Assembly (NCBI GenBank): GCA_900543205.1
Contig: UQQM01000046.1
Coordinates: forward strand, 1 to 10,716
Origin: an uncultured Bacteroides sp.
GTDB taxonomy: Bacteria; Bacteroidota; Bacteroidia; Bacteroidales; UBA932
Reading direction: 5' to 3'
DNA length: 10,716 nt
Shown here piece by piece: positions 1-7,132 of this stretch (position 1 is the first letter of the stretch; each line of letters starts with the position of its first letter). The position numbers and the translations under genes were made by a program. The notes below the pieces were generated by a model. The model had not been told where the DNA came from. It made no database searches and saw only the letters and a list, made by a program, of their open reading frames with translations.

Positions 1-1343
1 GCCTGGTCGTGGCACTCGGCGTAGGAGATGGTCTTCTCGTCCACGCGCTTGTTGGTGAGCTCCCACCATATCGCGCCCATGCTCCACTGCTCGTCGCTGA
101 GCTCCTTTATCCACTTTATCCAGTGGTCGGCGATGCCCATGGCCATGCGGAAGTCGAAGCCCACTCCTCCGGCCTCGAAGGGGGCGGCCAGCCCCGCCAT
201 TCCGCTCACGTCCTCGGCTATGGTAATGGCATTGGGGTTCAGCTCGTGTATGAGCATGTTGGCCAGCGCGAGATAGCTCACCGCGTTCTCGTCCACCCCG
301 GCGTCGAAGTACGCGTCATAGCTGCCGAAGTCGCGCCCGAGGCCGTGGTCCCAGTACAGCATGCTGGTGACCCCGTCGAAACGGAAGCCGTCGAGGTGGT
401 ACTCCTCCATCCAGTATTTGCAGTTGGAGAGCAGGAAGTACTTGACTTCGTCCTTGCCGTAGTCGAAGCAGCGCGTGCCCCAGGCCGGATGATAGCCCGC
501 GCCTCCCTTGTAGAAGTAGAGGTCGTCATGGCCGTCCAGCTTGCTGAGGCCCTCGTTCTCGTTGCCCACGGCGTGCGAGTGGACTATGTCCATGATCACA
601 GCCATGCCCATCCTGTGGGCGTCGTCGACCAGGGCCTTGAACTCCTCCGGGGTGCCGAAGCGGGAGCTCAGCGCGAAGAAGTTGGACACCTGGTAGCCGA
701 AGGAGCCGTAGTAGGGATGCTCCTGCAGAGCCATTATCTGCAGCACGTTGTATCCCAGGGCCTTGACCCTCGGGAGCACGTTGCGGCGGAACTCGTCGAA
801 GCTGGAGACCTTCTCCTCCTCGGAGCTCATGCCTATATGGCATTCGTAAATCAGCGGATGAGGGCGCTTTCCGGGCCTGCGGTGCTTCCATACGTAGGGT
901 TCGGGATCCCATACCTGGGCGGAGAAGACCTTGGTCTCGGGATCCTGCACCACCCTGGTCACGTATGAGGGGAGCCTTTCGCCGCCGCCTCCGGGCCACT
1001 CTATCCAGAGCTTGTAGAGTTCGCCGTGGTGAAGGAAGATGGAGGGCAGCCGGAGCTCCCAGTTGCCCTGCCCCACGGGCTTGAAGGCGTAGGCCTCGGT
1101 GCGCTTCCAGTTGTTGCAGTCGCCTGTAAGGTATATGCGGGTCGCATTGGGAGCCCATTCGCGGATCACCCATTCGCCGCCTTCGCGGTGCAGAGGATAA
1201 TAGATGTGGTTGTTGACCGCCGCAGACAGCGGCCCTTCGCCCGCAAGCTTCTTCCTGTCGGCCAGGATGCGCTCATGACGCGCGTCTATGGCAGTCTCGT
1301 ACGGTTTCAGCCAGGGGTCGGTGACATAGATTTTCTTAGTCAT
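1..1343 (-). CDS. glgB: 1,4-alpha-glucan branching enzyme (GH13), 3' end outside window
   Basis: The enzyme cuts alpha-1,4-glucan chains and rejoins them as alpha-1,6 branches during cytoplasmic glycogen synthesis. 447 codons are present; relatives are roughly 650-700 residues, so the C-terminal third lies beyond position 1. An N-terminal beta-sandwich of CBM48 type (about residues 45-130) precedes the GH13 barrel. The active-site motifs are visible: DGFRFDGVTSM with nucleophile Asp323, IAEDVSG with acid/base Glu377, and CHDQ at residues 444-447 with the third carboxylate Asp446. FRFDGVTSMLY is the eukaryote-like (GBE1/plant SBE) form common in Bacteroidales rather than the E. coli GlgB form. 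The start is the ATG at 1341-1343, which overlaps the xseB stop as ATGA, so translation is probably coupled to xseB. No separate promoter is seen. Identification is firm; the missing C-terminus cannot be judged. Confidence 0.96.
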   Translation of the reverse strand, partial: MTKKIYVTDPWLKPYETAIDARHERILADRKKLAGEGPLSAAVNNHIYYPLHREGGEWVIREWAPNATRIYLTGDCNNWKRTEAYAFKPVGQGNWELRLPSIFLHHGELYKLWIEWPGGGGERLPSYVTRVVQDPETKVFSAQVWDPEPYVWKHRRPGKRPHPLIYECHIGMSSEEEKVSSFDEFRRNVLPRVKALGYNVLQIMALQEHPYYGSFGYQVSNFFALSSRFGTPEEFKALVDDAHRMGMAVIMDIVHSHAVGNENEGLSKLDGHDDLYFYKGGAGYHPAWGTRCFDYGKDEVKYFLLSNCKYWMEEYHLDGFRFDGVTSMLYWDHGLGRDFGSYDAYFDAGVDENAVSYLALANMLIHELNPNAITIAEDVSGMAGLAAPFEAGGVGFDFRMAMGIADHWIKWIKELSDEQWSMGAIWWELTNKRVDEKTISYAECHDQ

Positions 1344-1528
1344 AAGTTATCAGCTTTAGTTCTTAGTGTCCTCAGATATTCGCGGCATCTGCCGATAAGC
1401 TCGTCCGAACGACGTATATACCTGTCGATGTCGTCCAGAGCCGTCGAGGGGTCCTCGACCTTCCGTGCTATGCCTTCAAGCTCTTCCAGAGCCTTTGCGT
1501 AGTCGAATTCTTCCATACCGTCCGTCAT
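1340..1528 (-). CDS. xseB: exodeoxyribonuclease VII small subunit
   Basis: This is the small subunit of exonuclease VII, which with XseA degrades single-stranded DNA into oligonucleotides during repair. The 62-residue product fits the family's usual short helical hairpin (E. coli XseB is about 80). Recognisable parts are FDYAKALEELEGIARKVED near the N-terminus and a run of charged helix ending LRTLRTKADNL. I chose the ATG at 1526-1528 (MTDGMEEF), which has an AT-rich upstream stretch; the ATG at 1514-1516 is a possible shorter start. An extension further upstream would run into a strong hairpin and is unlikely. The stop overlaps the glgB start by 4 bp. Oddly, its partner xseA is about 7.7 kb away. 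Assignment rests on length, helix pattern and XseB-like sequence. Confidence 0.88.
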   Translation of the reverse strand: MTDGMEEFDYAKALEELEGIARKVEDPSTALDDIDRYIRRSDELIGRCREYLRTLRTKADNL

Positions 1529-1538
1529 AAAAGCAACA

Positions 1539-1568
1539 TTTACGGGTGCGGAATCCCGCATCCGTAAA
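1539..1568 (-). terminator. strong 13-bp-stem hairpin just upstream of xseB
   Basis: On the plus strand TTTACGGGTGCGG (1539-1551) pairs with CCGCATCCGTAAA (1556-1568) around a 4-base loop AATC. Twelve pairs are Watson-Crick and one is G:T. It lies about 42 nt after the barrel-gene stop and only 10 nt before the chosen xseB ATG. On the minus strand it is followed by ATGTTGCTTTT, a weak U-tract, so it may end the upstream transcript. Because it sits at the xseB ribosome site it could instead limit xseB/glgB translation. The function is inferred; the stem itself is seen. Confidence 0.5.
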
Positions 1569-1609
1569 ATTAGCAATTTTTTCGAAAATGAAGAGGTACG
1601 GCCGGACGG

Positions 1610-2170
1610 CTACAGCGAAAGTCCTACCGAAACCACGGGATAGAATCCGCCGAGATGCGACGAACCTTTGTACGGAGCCAGATACTCCACTCCTATCCCG
1701 ACGAACGTCCTCCAGCCGAGCGATGACGGCATCACCCATTCCCCCATCAACCTCACCTGCCAGTAGTTCCCGTCCGACTTGCCTATCGTGGACAGGCCCG
1801 CCAGCGAAACGGCGAGCTCGTCGCCCGACGCGAACTCATGGCCCGCACGCACTCCGGCTCCGCTCCTCACCGCGAAGTCGAAATTCTTCGTCGTGCTCTT
1901 GTTGTACAGCAGCTCCGAGCAGTCGAGAGGGACGAACACAGAGAAAGACGGGCTGACCGCGTACTTTATCCTCAGGTCAAGGGTCGCGAAGGAATGGTCC
2001 TCCCCGAAGCCCTCGGCCATCAGCGCGGCCGAATACCCGAGCCGGCTGGCGAACGATCCGCCCTGGGCCCTTGCGGTGAATGTGGTCGAACACAGCGCCA
2101 GCAGAAGAAATGCCATTCCGCTGAAGAATCTTCTTCCCGTGCGGGAAGCCGGAATCAAAGTCTTTTCCAT
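1610..2170 (-). CDS. small outer-membrane beta-barrel protein, unknown function
   Basis: This 186-residue exported protein has an N-terminal signal: basic residues (R10, R13, R14), a hydrophobic stretch MAFLLLALCSTTF at about 19-31, and an ARA-Q cleavage site near residue 35. The mature part (about 150 residues) alternates polar and hydrophobic residues in segments such as DLRIKYAV, SFSVFVPLD, VRSGAGVRAG, ELAVSLAGL, WQVRLMGEW, TFVGIGVEYL and YPVVSVGLSL, each near a predicted strand with short turns. That fits an eight-stranded barrel in the outer membrane. The last residue is Leu rather than the commoner Phe/Tyr. Met19 is an alternative start that would give a tighter signal peptide. The gene follows the S41 genes on the same strand after 54 AT-rich bases, and a hairpin lies beyond its stop. 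I do not recognise a named family; a pore, adhesin or structural role are all possible. Confidence 0.7.
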   Translation of the reverse strand: MEKTLIPASRTGRRFFSGMAFLLLALCSTTFTARAQGGSFASRLGYSAALMAEGFGEDHSFATLDLRIKYAVSPSFSVFVPLDCSELLYNKSTTKNFDFAVRSGAGVRAGHEFASGDELAVSLAGLSTIGKSDGNYWQVRLMGEWVMPSSLGWRTFVGIGVEYLAPYKGSSHLGGFYPVVSVGLSL

Positions 2171-2224
2171 CTTTTCATAAGTTTAAATGTCCTTTAAAAA
2201 TAAAGAAAAATTTCTGTTTTACAC

Positions 2225-3668
2225 TTATATTTTCTTGTTTTCTATTATTTCCAGCAACTTCTCCAGCATCGCATCTTCCCCTGTCATATATTCTTTAGCG
2301 ACATACGGAATCGCGATATCGGGCTGCAATATCCCGTCAACGGCATTTGTATAGAGATCCGACTCCGTCGTAGAAATACAACCATCGTTGAGCCACCCGA
2401 GGAATATCGGGAGCCCGCGCTTTTCCAGGACATCGCCGAACACGAATGAATTGCGCATAAGAGGCTCGCCGACAAGCACCGCACCGCCGTTATACTGCAG
2501 GATATTGCACAACGCCGCCGCCGTAGACATCGTGCCCCGATCCATTAAGACATAATAATCAAGCCCGGAAATATTATATTTTTCCTTCAATGGAAACGTT
2601 CGCCACACATATTCTTCAGGAATATCGACCAACCGGCCAATCATCTCGTCTCTTATAAACTTGTAATCATGTCGCGTCCGTTCGCTCACCTTAAGCTTTT
2701 CACCTTTGGAATATAAAATCTCCTGCCTGTCAATGAAAATGGCCAGCAGTTTGTCGAAACAAGAACCGCTGCCGCCTGGATTGCCCCGAAGATCAATAAT
2801 GATGTTCTTACAGCCAAGACTCTTATACTTAAGAATGTCCTTATGCAACAACCTTACTAAACGGCTGTTATCCGGGAAGAATGTCGGAATCCGTATATAC
2901 CCGGTTTGAGCATCCTTAAAATACTGTTTTCCCGGGGTTGTATCTTTATCCAACAAATCAGCCCTCTGCCGATATGCATACGTAAACCCCGGAACCTTGA
3001 CTTCAAGTTCCTGTCCGGCTCTTACCAGTCTTACAATGTATTCTTCATCAAACCCGTGGTAATAATAATTCTGAAGAGCGATATACAGTGCGATTCGTCG
3101 TTCATCCAGACTGTATTTCATAATCTCCCCAATAGGTACTTCATTGATGGACACCAACATATCCCCTTTATGTATCAGGGATGTGTTTGACGAGCCCACC
3201 ACTAGCGTATCATTGATATAAATCCCATGAACTGGAAGGATAGTTGCTTTTTCTCTCAACAACTCATTCTGCTCTCTTGTTGACTTCCGTAGCGCCTTTG
3301 CGTCCGTCACGCAATAATATGGAAACGACGAGGGAACCACATAGGTAACCGTATAATGAGGGTCTATTCCCCTCAACCATTCAAAATACGGCTTCCAGAT
3401 ATAAAAAAATGTCAGATGTAAGCAATGTATCACCGATCATAGTCTTCCTGGAATTAATTTCCGCAAGCAGACTGTCCTCGATTTCGTTATTCATCAGTCT
3501 GTCAAATGCCGGATGCTCCTCTACCGGATATGAACAATCCCATCCTTCCGAGCGTACATACTCAAAATCGAACATTTCCATACTGCTTCCAGATACTCTT
3601 TCATACAAAAGAGTATCGCTTTGAGCAGACATCATAACAGACATCATGATTGCCACGCATGCCAACAT
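2225..3668 (-). pseudogene. S41-family peptidase-like protein, split by a frameshift at a T7 run
   Basis: Two overlapping frames make one protein. Frame one starts at the ATG at 3666-3668 with a short hydrophobic export signal (MLACVAIMMSVMMSA) and runs to 3381; frame two supplies the rest to 2225. Changing the T7 run to T6 joins them as SDIF-YIWKPYFEW, giving about 480 residues, close to the 498 of the upstream paralogue. The join lies inside a shared region (paralogue EDYLWQLRNFSIVINDGH; here IDPHYTV). Further on are a PDZ-like GDMLVSINEVPIG, the S41-type GYIRIPTFF, IIDLRGNPGG, the expected serine in GTMSTAAALC (codon 2525-2527), and the closing GILQPDIAIP. No CtpA-type lysine follows the serine. 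It begins 12 nt after the paralogue's stop, so the two are one transcription unit. The break could be a true mutation, a slippage switch or a sequencing error. Confidence 0.8.
3403..3409 (-). other. T7 homopolymer at the reading-frame break
   Basis: Seven T on the minus strand (A7 on plus) coincide with the point where the downstream S41 gene changes frame. T6 or T9 would restore one continuous protein. Such a run can slip during replication, transcription or sequencing. The coincidence is seen in the sequence; which kind of slip applies is not. Confidence 0.7.
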
Positions 3669-3680
3669 TCCTATCCTATT

Positions 3681-5177
3681 TTATTGTATCCTCTTTACCA
3701 GTCTCTCCAGCACCTCGTCCCGACCAGTCAACCACGACTCAAGCGATGGTTCCAGCAGAATATCCGGTTCGATATAATCATATTCCTGGTTCTTCTCGGG
3801 CTTGTAGTACATCCCATAAGGGATTTCCAGAGGAAGCCACCACACAAGCGGCAGGTTGATTCTAACTTTATTTCCGGAAGACACCTGGCGGTAAGCACCG
3901 GATCTCGTACCTGCGACGACACCGAGACCTTTCCGCTGAATCATGTCCGCAAACAGAACTGCCGCAGAATAGATTCCCTCGTCAATCAGCACATATACAT
4001 TCCCATCGTAAGTGTATCCGCCCTCTTTCTTCTGATATGACTCGCCCGGCATCACGATATATCCTCCGGGCTCGGCAGAATCATAGACCTCAAGCAAGCT
4101 GTCCAGTTGACTGTCGTCAAGCAGCCTCTCCATCCTCACGCCTATCAGCTCACGGACACGGCTCCTGTCACCCAAGGGCACATACACATACTCCGTCAGA
4201 GACAGAGGTTCATCGGTCAGGCAAGAAAGCGCCTGCAGCATGAAGTCGGCAGCCCCTCCCTGATTTCCCCTTATGTCTATTATCAGGTTCTCCGGTGAGT
4301 CCTTCTCCAGCCGCCTGACCGCCTGCCTGAAAAGACGGGGATATATTCCGTCCATTCCAAAAAGAAGTATCTGAGCTATCGCGAGGTTGTTGCCTCCGAA
4401 GAATGAACTTATCCGAAGACAACCTATTTCTTCACCAAGGCTCCTGTAGCTCACCGCCTTCTCGGCCCGACCGCAGTCTTTTCTATACCTCCTGAGCAAC
4501 TTCACCCTCTCCATTGCCGAAATCGTGCATGTCCTGGTCGAATCTTCCCCAAACACCCTGTAGTCAACAACATAAGGCGGCCCTATCCCTTCCATATAAA
4601 GCAGGTTGGCAAAGGTATTCCAACTCAATGGCTTTCCGGATTCAATATTCTGAACAAAGCGCGCATATTCTCTCTCGCCGTAGCACAAGTCAAGAGAGCG
4701 CTTTTCCAGAGAGTCGGCAGGAAGCCCGTTTATCGCTAGAATTTCAGCGTTCTCCGGCAGCACGCCTGAATAATCCTTCACCACGAAAACGCGATTATCC
4801 TTCCACGCCTTAGTCCATACCGGGAAAACAGGGTCTTCCTTCGAAAAATACCCTTCCCTATTAAAAAAACCACCATCAGGGAACCACAGATGCCCGTCAT
4901 TGATTACGATGCTGAAGTTCCTCAGTTGCCATAAATAATCCTCCTTGAATCTATGTCCGTTCGAAATGTTCGTCTTGATGGCAGTCAGCACGCTGTCCCA
5001 CTGCTCCCGCGTAGTCCCGCGCAAAGGGTCTACATAATTACAACGAATCGCACTTGCTATCGAATCAACTTCCGCCAACAAGTCGACGGCGGTACCAGAT
5101 GACTTGAAACCATCCTCTGTTTGACATAATGCTCTGCAAGGCAACAGCAGAAAAAACAATAAGCAAACAAATCTCAT
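3681..5177 (-). CDS. exported S41-family (C-terminal-processing-like) serine peptidase
   Basis: This is a 498-residue exported protein with a signal peptide (MRFVCLLFFLLLPCRALCQ). I prefer the ATG at 5175-5177 because GGAG lies 9 nt upstream; the ATG at 5190-5192 would add MEKII. After an N-terminal helical region with a NDGH motif (shared by many Bacteroidota S41 proteins) comes a PDZ-like part (LPENAEILAINGLPADS), then the S41 core: GCLRISSFF, IIDIRGNQGG with Asp301, the likely nucleophile Ser404 in EGIYSAAVLFADMI, GTRSGAYRQ, and YIEPDILLEP near the end. The position where CtpA/Prc enzymes carry catalytic Lys is occupied by other residues, so a tricorn/IRBP-like triad or loss of activity should be considered. 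It probably acts in the periplasm or on the cell surface. A candidate promoter and repeated elements lie upstream, and the frameshifted paralogue follows after 12 nt. Substrate unknown. Confidence 0.88.
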   Translation of the reverse strand: MRFVCLLFFLLLPCRALCQTEDGFKSSGTAVDLLAEVDSIASAIRCNYVDPLRGTTREQWDSVLTAIKTNISNGHRFKEDYLWQLRNFSIVINDGHLWFPDGGFFNREGYFSKEDPVFPVWTKAWKDNRVFVVKDYSGVLPENAEILAINGLPADSLEKRSLDLCYGEREYARFVQNIESGKPLSWNTFANLLYMEGIGPPYVVDYRVFGEDSTRTCTISAMERVKLLRRYRKDCGRAEKAVSYRSLGEEIGCLRISSFFGGNNLAIAQILLFGMDGIYPRLFRQAVRRLEKDSPENLIIDIRGNQGGAADFMLQALSCLTDEPLSLTEYVYVPLGDRSRVRELIGVRMERLLDDSQLDSLLEVYDSAEPGGYIVMPGESYQKKEGGYTYDGNVYVLIDEGIYSAAVLFADMIQRKGLGVVAGTRSGAYRQVSSGNKVRINLPLVWWLPLEIPYGMYYKPEKNQEYDYIEPDILLEPSLESWLTGRDEVLERLVKRIQ

Positions 5178-5258
5178 AATTATTTTCTCCATCCAATGCG
5201 ATATTGCCTATGGTTGTTTCCTGTCTCCAAAATCTTTCAAATCTCAAATTCCATACCT

Positions 5259-5290
5259 CAAAGTTACCCGTATAAAGTTTAATCCGGAAA
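5259..5290 (-). promoter_or_regulatory. candidate Bacteroidota promoter for the S41 genes
   Basis: On the minus strand TAACTTTG (plus 5259-5266) matches the TAnnTTTG -7 box exactly, and TTTC (plus 5287-5290) lies 20 nt upstream, matching three of four bases of the -33 TTTG box at the usual 19-21 nt spacing. The predicted 5' leader to the ATG at 5177 is roughly 70-75 nt. Confidence 0.55.
5274..5287. repeat. 14-bp direct repeat, copy 1 (inside the promoter spacer)
   Basis: AAAGTTTAATCCGG occurs here and again, identically, at 5368-5381, 94 bp away. This copy falls between the -33-like and -7 boxes of the candidate S41 promoter. Both copies are preceded by CCCG and a purine/T-rich triplet, so similarity extends over about 21 bp with three mismatches. 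It could be an operator or a remnant of a duplicated promoter. Confidence 0.6.
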
Positions 5291-5320
5291 TTAAAAGTTC
5301 AACATATCCCATCGCAAACC

Positions 5321-5333
5321 ATTGATAATCAAT
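5321..5333. promoter_or_regulatory. 13-bp palindrome between the two repeats, next to a G8 tract
   Basis: ATTGATAATCAAT is a perfect 6-1-6 inverted repeat, the form expected for a dimeric regulator's site. A run of eight G (5335-5342) follows two bases later. It lies upstream of the candidate S41 promoter and between the two copies of the 14-bp repeat. No protein can be assigned to it from sequence alone. Confidence 0.4.
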
Positions 5334-5367
5334 AGGGGGGGGTAAATATTGAAATTCCCTCCCGGGA

Positions 5368-5381
5368 AAAGTTTAATCCGG
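5368..5381. repeat. 14-bp direct repeat, copy 2
   Basis: Second identical copy of AAAGTTTAATCCGG, 94 bp (close to nine helical turns) from copy 1, so both copies face about the same side of the DNA. It lies between the regulator gene's 3' hairpin and the G8 tract. Confidence 0.6.
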
Positions 5382-5399
5382 CACGGCACGACATGGAAA

Positions 5400-5422
5400 C
5401 CGGCCAGGGAAAGCCCGGCCGG
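5400..5422 (-). terminator. hairpin after the TPR/HTH gene
   Basis: CCGGCC-A-GGG pairs with CCC-GGCCGG across an AAAG loop, with one bulged A (plus 5400-5422). It begins 31 nt past the regulator's stop. The bases after it on the minus strand are TTTCC, so the U-tract is short. It plausibly separates the regulator transcript from the S41 genes. Confidence 0.45.
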
Positions 5423-5452
5423 AGAGTATGGAAGATTATTCTAAAGGAACCG

Positions 5453-7069
5453 TCAGAGCATCGACCTGAGATAATTGCCCAGGTTCGTGTCGTGAGGTCC
5501 GAGTCCCAGCTTGGAGCGGATGGCGCTGCTCTCATTGTAATGGCCGCCGTGGCCGACATAGGCGCTTATGTCCTTGCCGCGCAGGCCTATGGCGTAAAGA
5601 CAGCAGTATTCCACCTCCGCTTCGGTCAGGCCGCTGCTCTCAAGGGCGGTGATGAACCCGGGATGAGCTGCGGCGAAGATCATCCTAGTGGCATAGAGGA
5701 ACTCCTCCCGATTCGCAACCAGCTGTTCCAGCTCCTTGCCCACCTTCCGGTCCCTTTCGGAGCCGGGGCTGATTTCGGCGGCCAGAATCCTGTTCAGCAG
5801 CTCCAGCCTGCCGCGCAGCACCTTCATAGACTGCCTGTCCACCGGAGGATTGTCCGCAATCATCGCCGACAGCTCCTCCTTCTCCTGATTCAGCCGCGCA
5901 AGATTCTCCCTGTAGCTCGCCGCCTCGGCATTCTTCCGGCGAAGCCTTCCCCACAGCATATATACCACATACGACAGCAGCAACATGCCGAACGCTGCCA
6001 CGAACACAATCACGGTTCTCGAACTTCTGGCCTTCTCCAGCCGTAGCTCCTTTTCATAGCGCTCCTTCATGAAGCCCGTGTCATGTGCGGCAACCTCAAC
6101 ACTCAACGAATCCGAGAGCCGCGAATAGCGCTTCAACGCATTGAAAGCCTTCTTATAATCTTCAGACGACTCATATAGATAATAGAGGTTTAAAAAGTAT
6201 TCCGCAGCATTCATATAATCCGGATTATTCTCCCGATACCGGCGGAGCATCTCCTCCGCATCGTCGAAGCGACCGAGCGTGGTGTAAGACTCTGCCACGT
6301 CGAGCCACGAAACACCATGTTCGCCAAACTCGCGAAGATACTCTGCCAGCACTTCAGAAAGACCCGTGTCGTCATCAGACCAGGCCTTCATGCTCATGGC
6401 CATAGTATAGTATTCGTTCCGGACTGATTCTGTCAGGTCCGGCATCATGGCTTTCACCGTGTCCAGTCTTGCAAGCGCCTCTTCCCTCTCCCCCAGAGCA
6501 TAGAAAATGCTAGACAGAAACGTCAACGTTTCCGCATATTTATCAATATCACCCGCCTTCCGGTAGCACTCCGCCGCATATCCAGCATATTCCTCACCAC
6601 GCTCAAGGTCGAAGATGCTCGCGTAGATGTAAGCCATCGCGCGGTACAGCATCCCCTTCGCCACTCCGTCCTCCGCATCCGGCGCCGAAGCCTCCGCCTT
6701 CACGAAACTCTCCATCGCAGCTTCGTCGTCCCCTCCGTTCTGGTAGACACGGCCCTGATAATAATACGCCTTCAGCCTCTCGTCCGCACTCCCCCTGCGG
6801 GAATACCGCCTCACAGCCACATTAATCAAGCTGTCGTCCGCTACGTCTATCCAGTTCTTGTCCAGGGCCATCGAGTACAGCAATGCGAATTTCGCCTCCG
6901 CTTCTCCGCCTCGCAACCCTGTCCCTTCCAATGAATCAAGCACGGCCAAGGCCCTCTCCGGCTCGTCGGAAATATAGCCCTCCACCTCCGCCAGGCTCTC
7001 CAGACTCCTGTTCCCGCCGCAGGAAGCAAGCACCAGCAGCACGGCTCCGGCCAAAAGATATTCTTTCAT
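5453..7069 (-). CDS. lipid-anchored TPR / transmembrane / HTH regulator
   Basis: The 538-residue protein begins with a lipoprotein signal (MKEYLLAGAVLLVLASC, lipobox LASC, Cys17). Residues about 30-340 are paired helices of tetratricopeptide type, for example EPERALAVLDSLEG, RLKAYYYQGRVYQNGGDDEAAMESFVKAEA and EREEALARLDTVKA. A single membrane helix follows (about 352-371, IVFVAAFGMLLLSYVVYML) with WGRLRRK on its inner side, then a coiled coil rich in R/E/L (about 379-440). The last 60 residues (GLTEAEVEYCCLYAIGLRGKD..., ending in RSKLGLG and LGNYLRSML) resemble a LuxR-type helix-turn-helix. This is a known Bacteroidota arrangement: a periplasmic sensor joined directly to a DNA-binding end. 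Being both lipidated and membrane-spanning is notable. It lies directly upstream of the S41 genes on the same strand, so they are the likeliest targets. The HTH assignment is by pattern only. Confidence 0.78.
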   Translation of the reverse strand: MKEYLLAGAVLLVLASCGGNRSLESLAEVEGYISDEPERALAVLDSLEGTGLRGGEAEAKFALLYSMALDKNWIDVADDSLINVAVRRYSRRGSADERLKAYYYQGRVYQNGGDDEAAMESFVKAEASAPDAEDGVAKGMLYRAMAYIYASIFDLERGEEYAGYAAECYRKAGDIDKYAETLTFLSSIFYALGEREEALARLDTVKAMMPDLTESVRNEYYTMAMSMKAWSDDDTGLSEVLAEYLREFGEHGVSWLDVAESYTTLGRFDDAEEMLRRYRENNPDYMNAAEYFLNLYYLYESSEDYKKAFNALKRYSRLSDSLSVEVAAHDTGFMKERYEKELRLEKARSSRTVIVFVAAFGMLLLSYVVYMLWGRLRRKNAEAASYRENLARLNQEKEELSAMIADNPPVDRQSMKVLRGRLELLNRILAAEISPGSERDRKVGKELEQLVANREEFLYATRMIFAAAHPGFITALESSGLTEAEVEYCCLYAIGLRGKDISAYVGHGGHYNESSAIRSKLGLGPHDTNLGNYLRSML

Positions 7070-7106
7070 AAGTCAATTTTGGCATAAAGTTAATGAAATA
7101 TTGCAC

Positions 7107-7114
7107 TACCTTTG
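7107..7114 (+). promoter_or_regulatory. -7 promoter box for the Fic gene, facing the regulator gene
   Basis: TACCTTTG matches the TAnnTTTG box exactly, but no good -33 box lies at the usual distance. A ribosome site GGAGG (7123-7127) follows, 5 nt before the ATG at 7133, so the leader would be very short. On the opposite strand TAACTTTA (plus 7085-7092; 7 of 8) is a candidate -7 box for the TPR/HTH gene. The two genes therefore share a 63-bp divergent control region. Confidence 0.5.
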
Positions 7115-7132
7115 CAATAAACGGAGGTGGCC

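Noticed and set aside
9..968. Long plus-strand open frame opposite glgB
   Set aside because: It is the antisense of a well-conserved branching enzyme in GC-rich DNA and shows no domain or signal of its own.
1340..1576. Longer xseB start at 1576
   Set aside because: The extra residues run through the hairpin and have no XseB similarity; the ATG at 1528 gives a normal N-terminus.
2190..2216. AT-rich inverted sequences between the S41 and barrel genes as a terminator
   Set aside because: The possible stems are only about five A/T pairs, too weak to call.
5329..5559. Small minus-strand ORF in the regulatory gap
   Set aside because: It overlaps the regulator 3' end in another frame and has no signal, start context or recognisable motif.
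5393..6046. Plus-strand 217-codon frame opposite the regulator gene
   Set aside because: It is antisense to the TPR/HTH coding region and to its terminator, with composition typical of a shadow frame.
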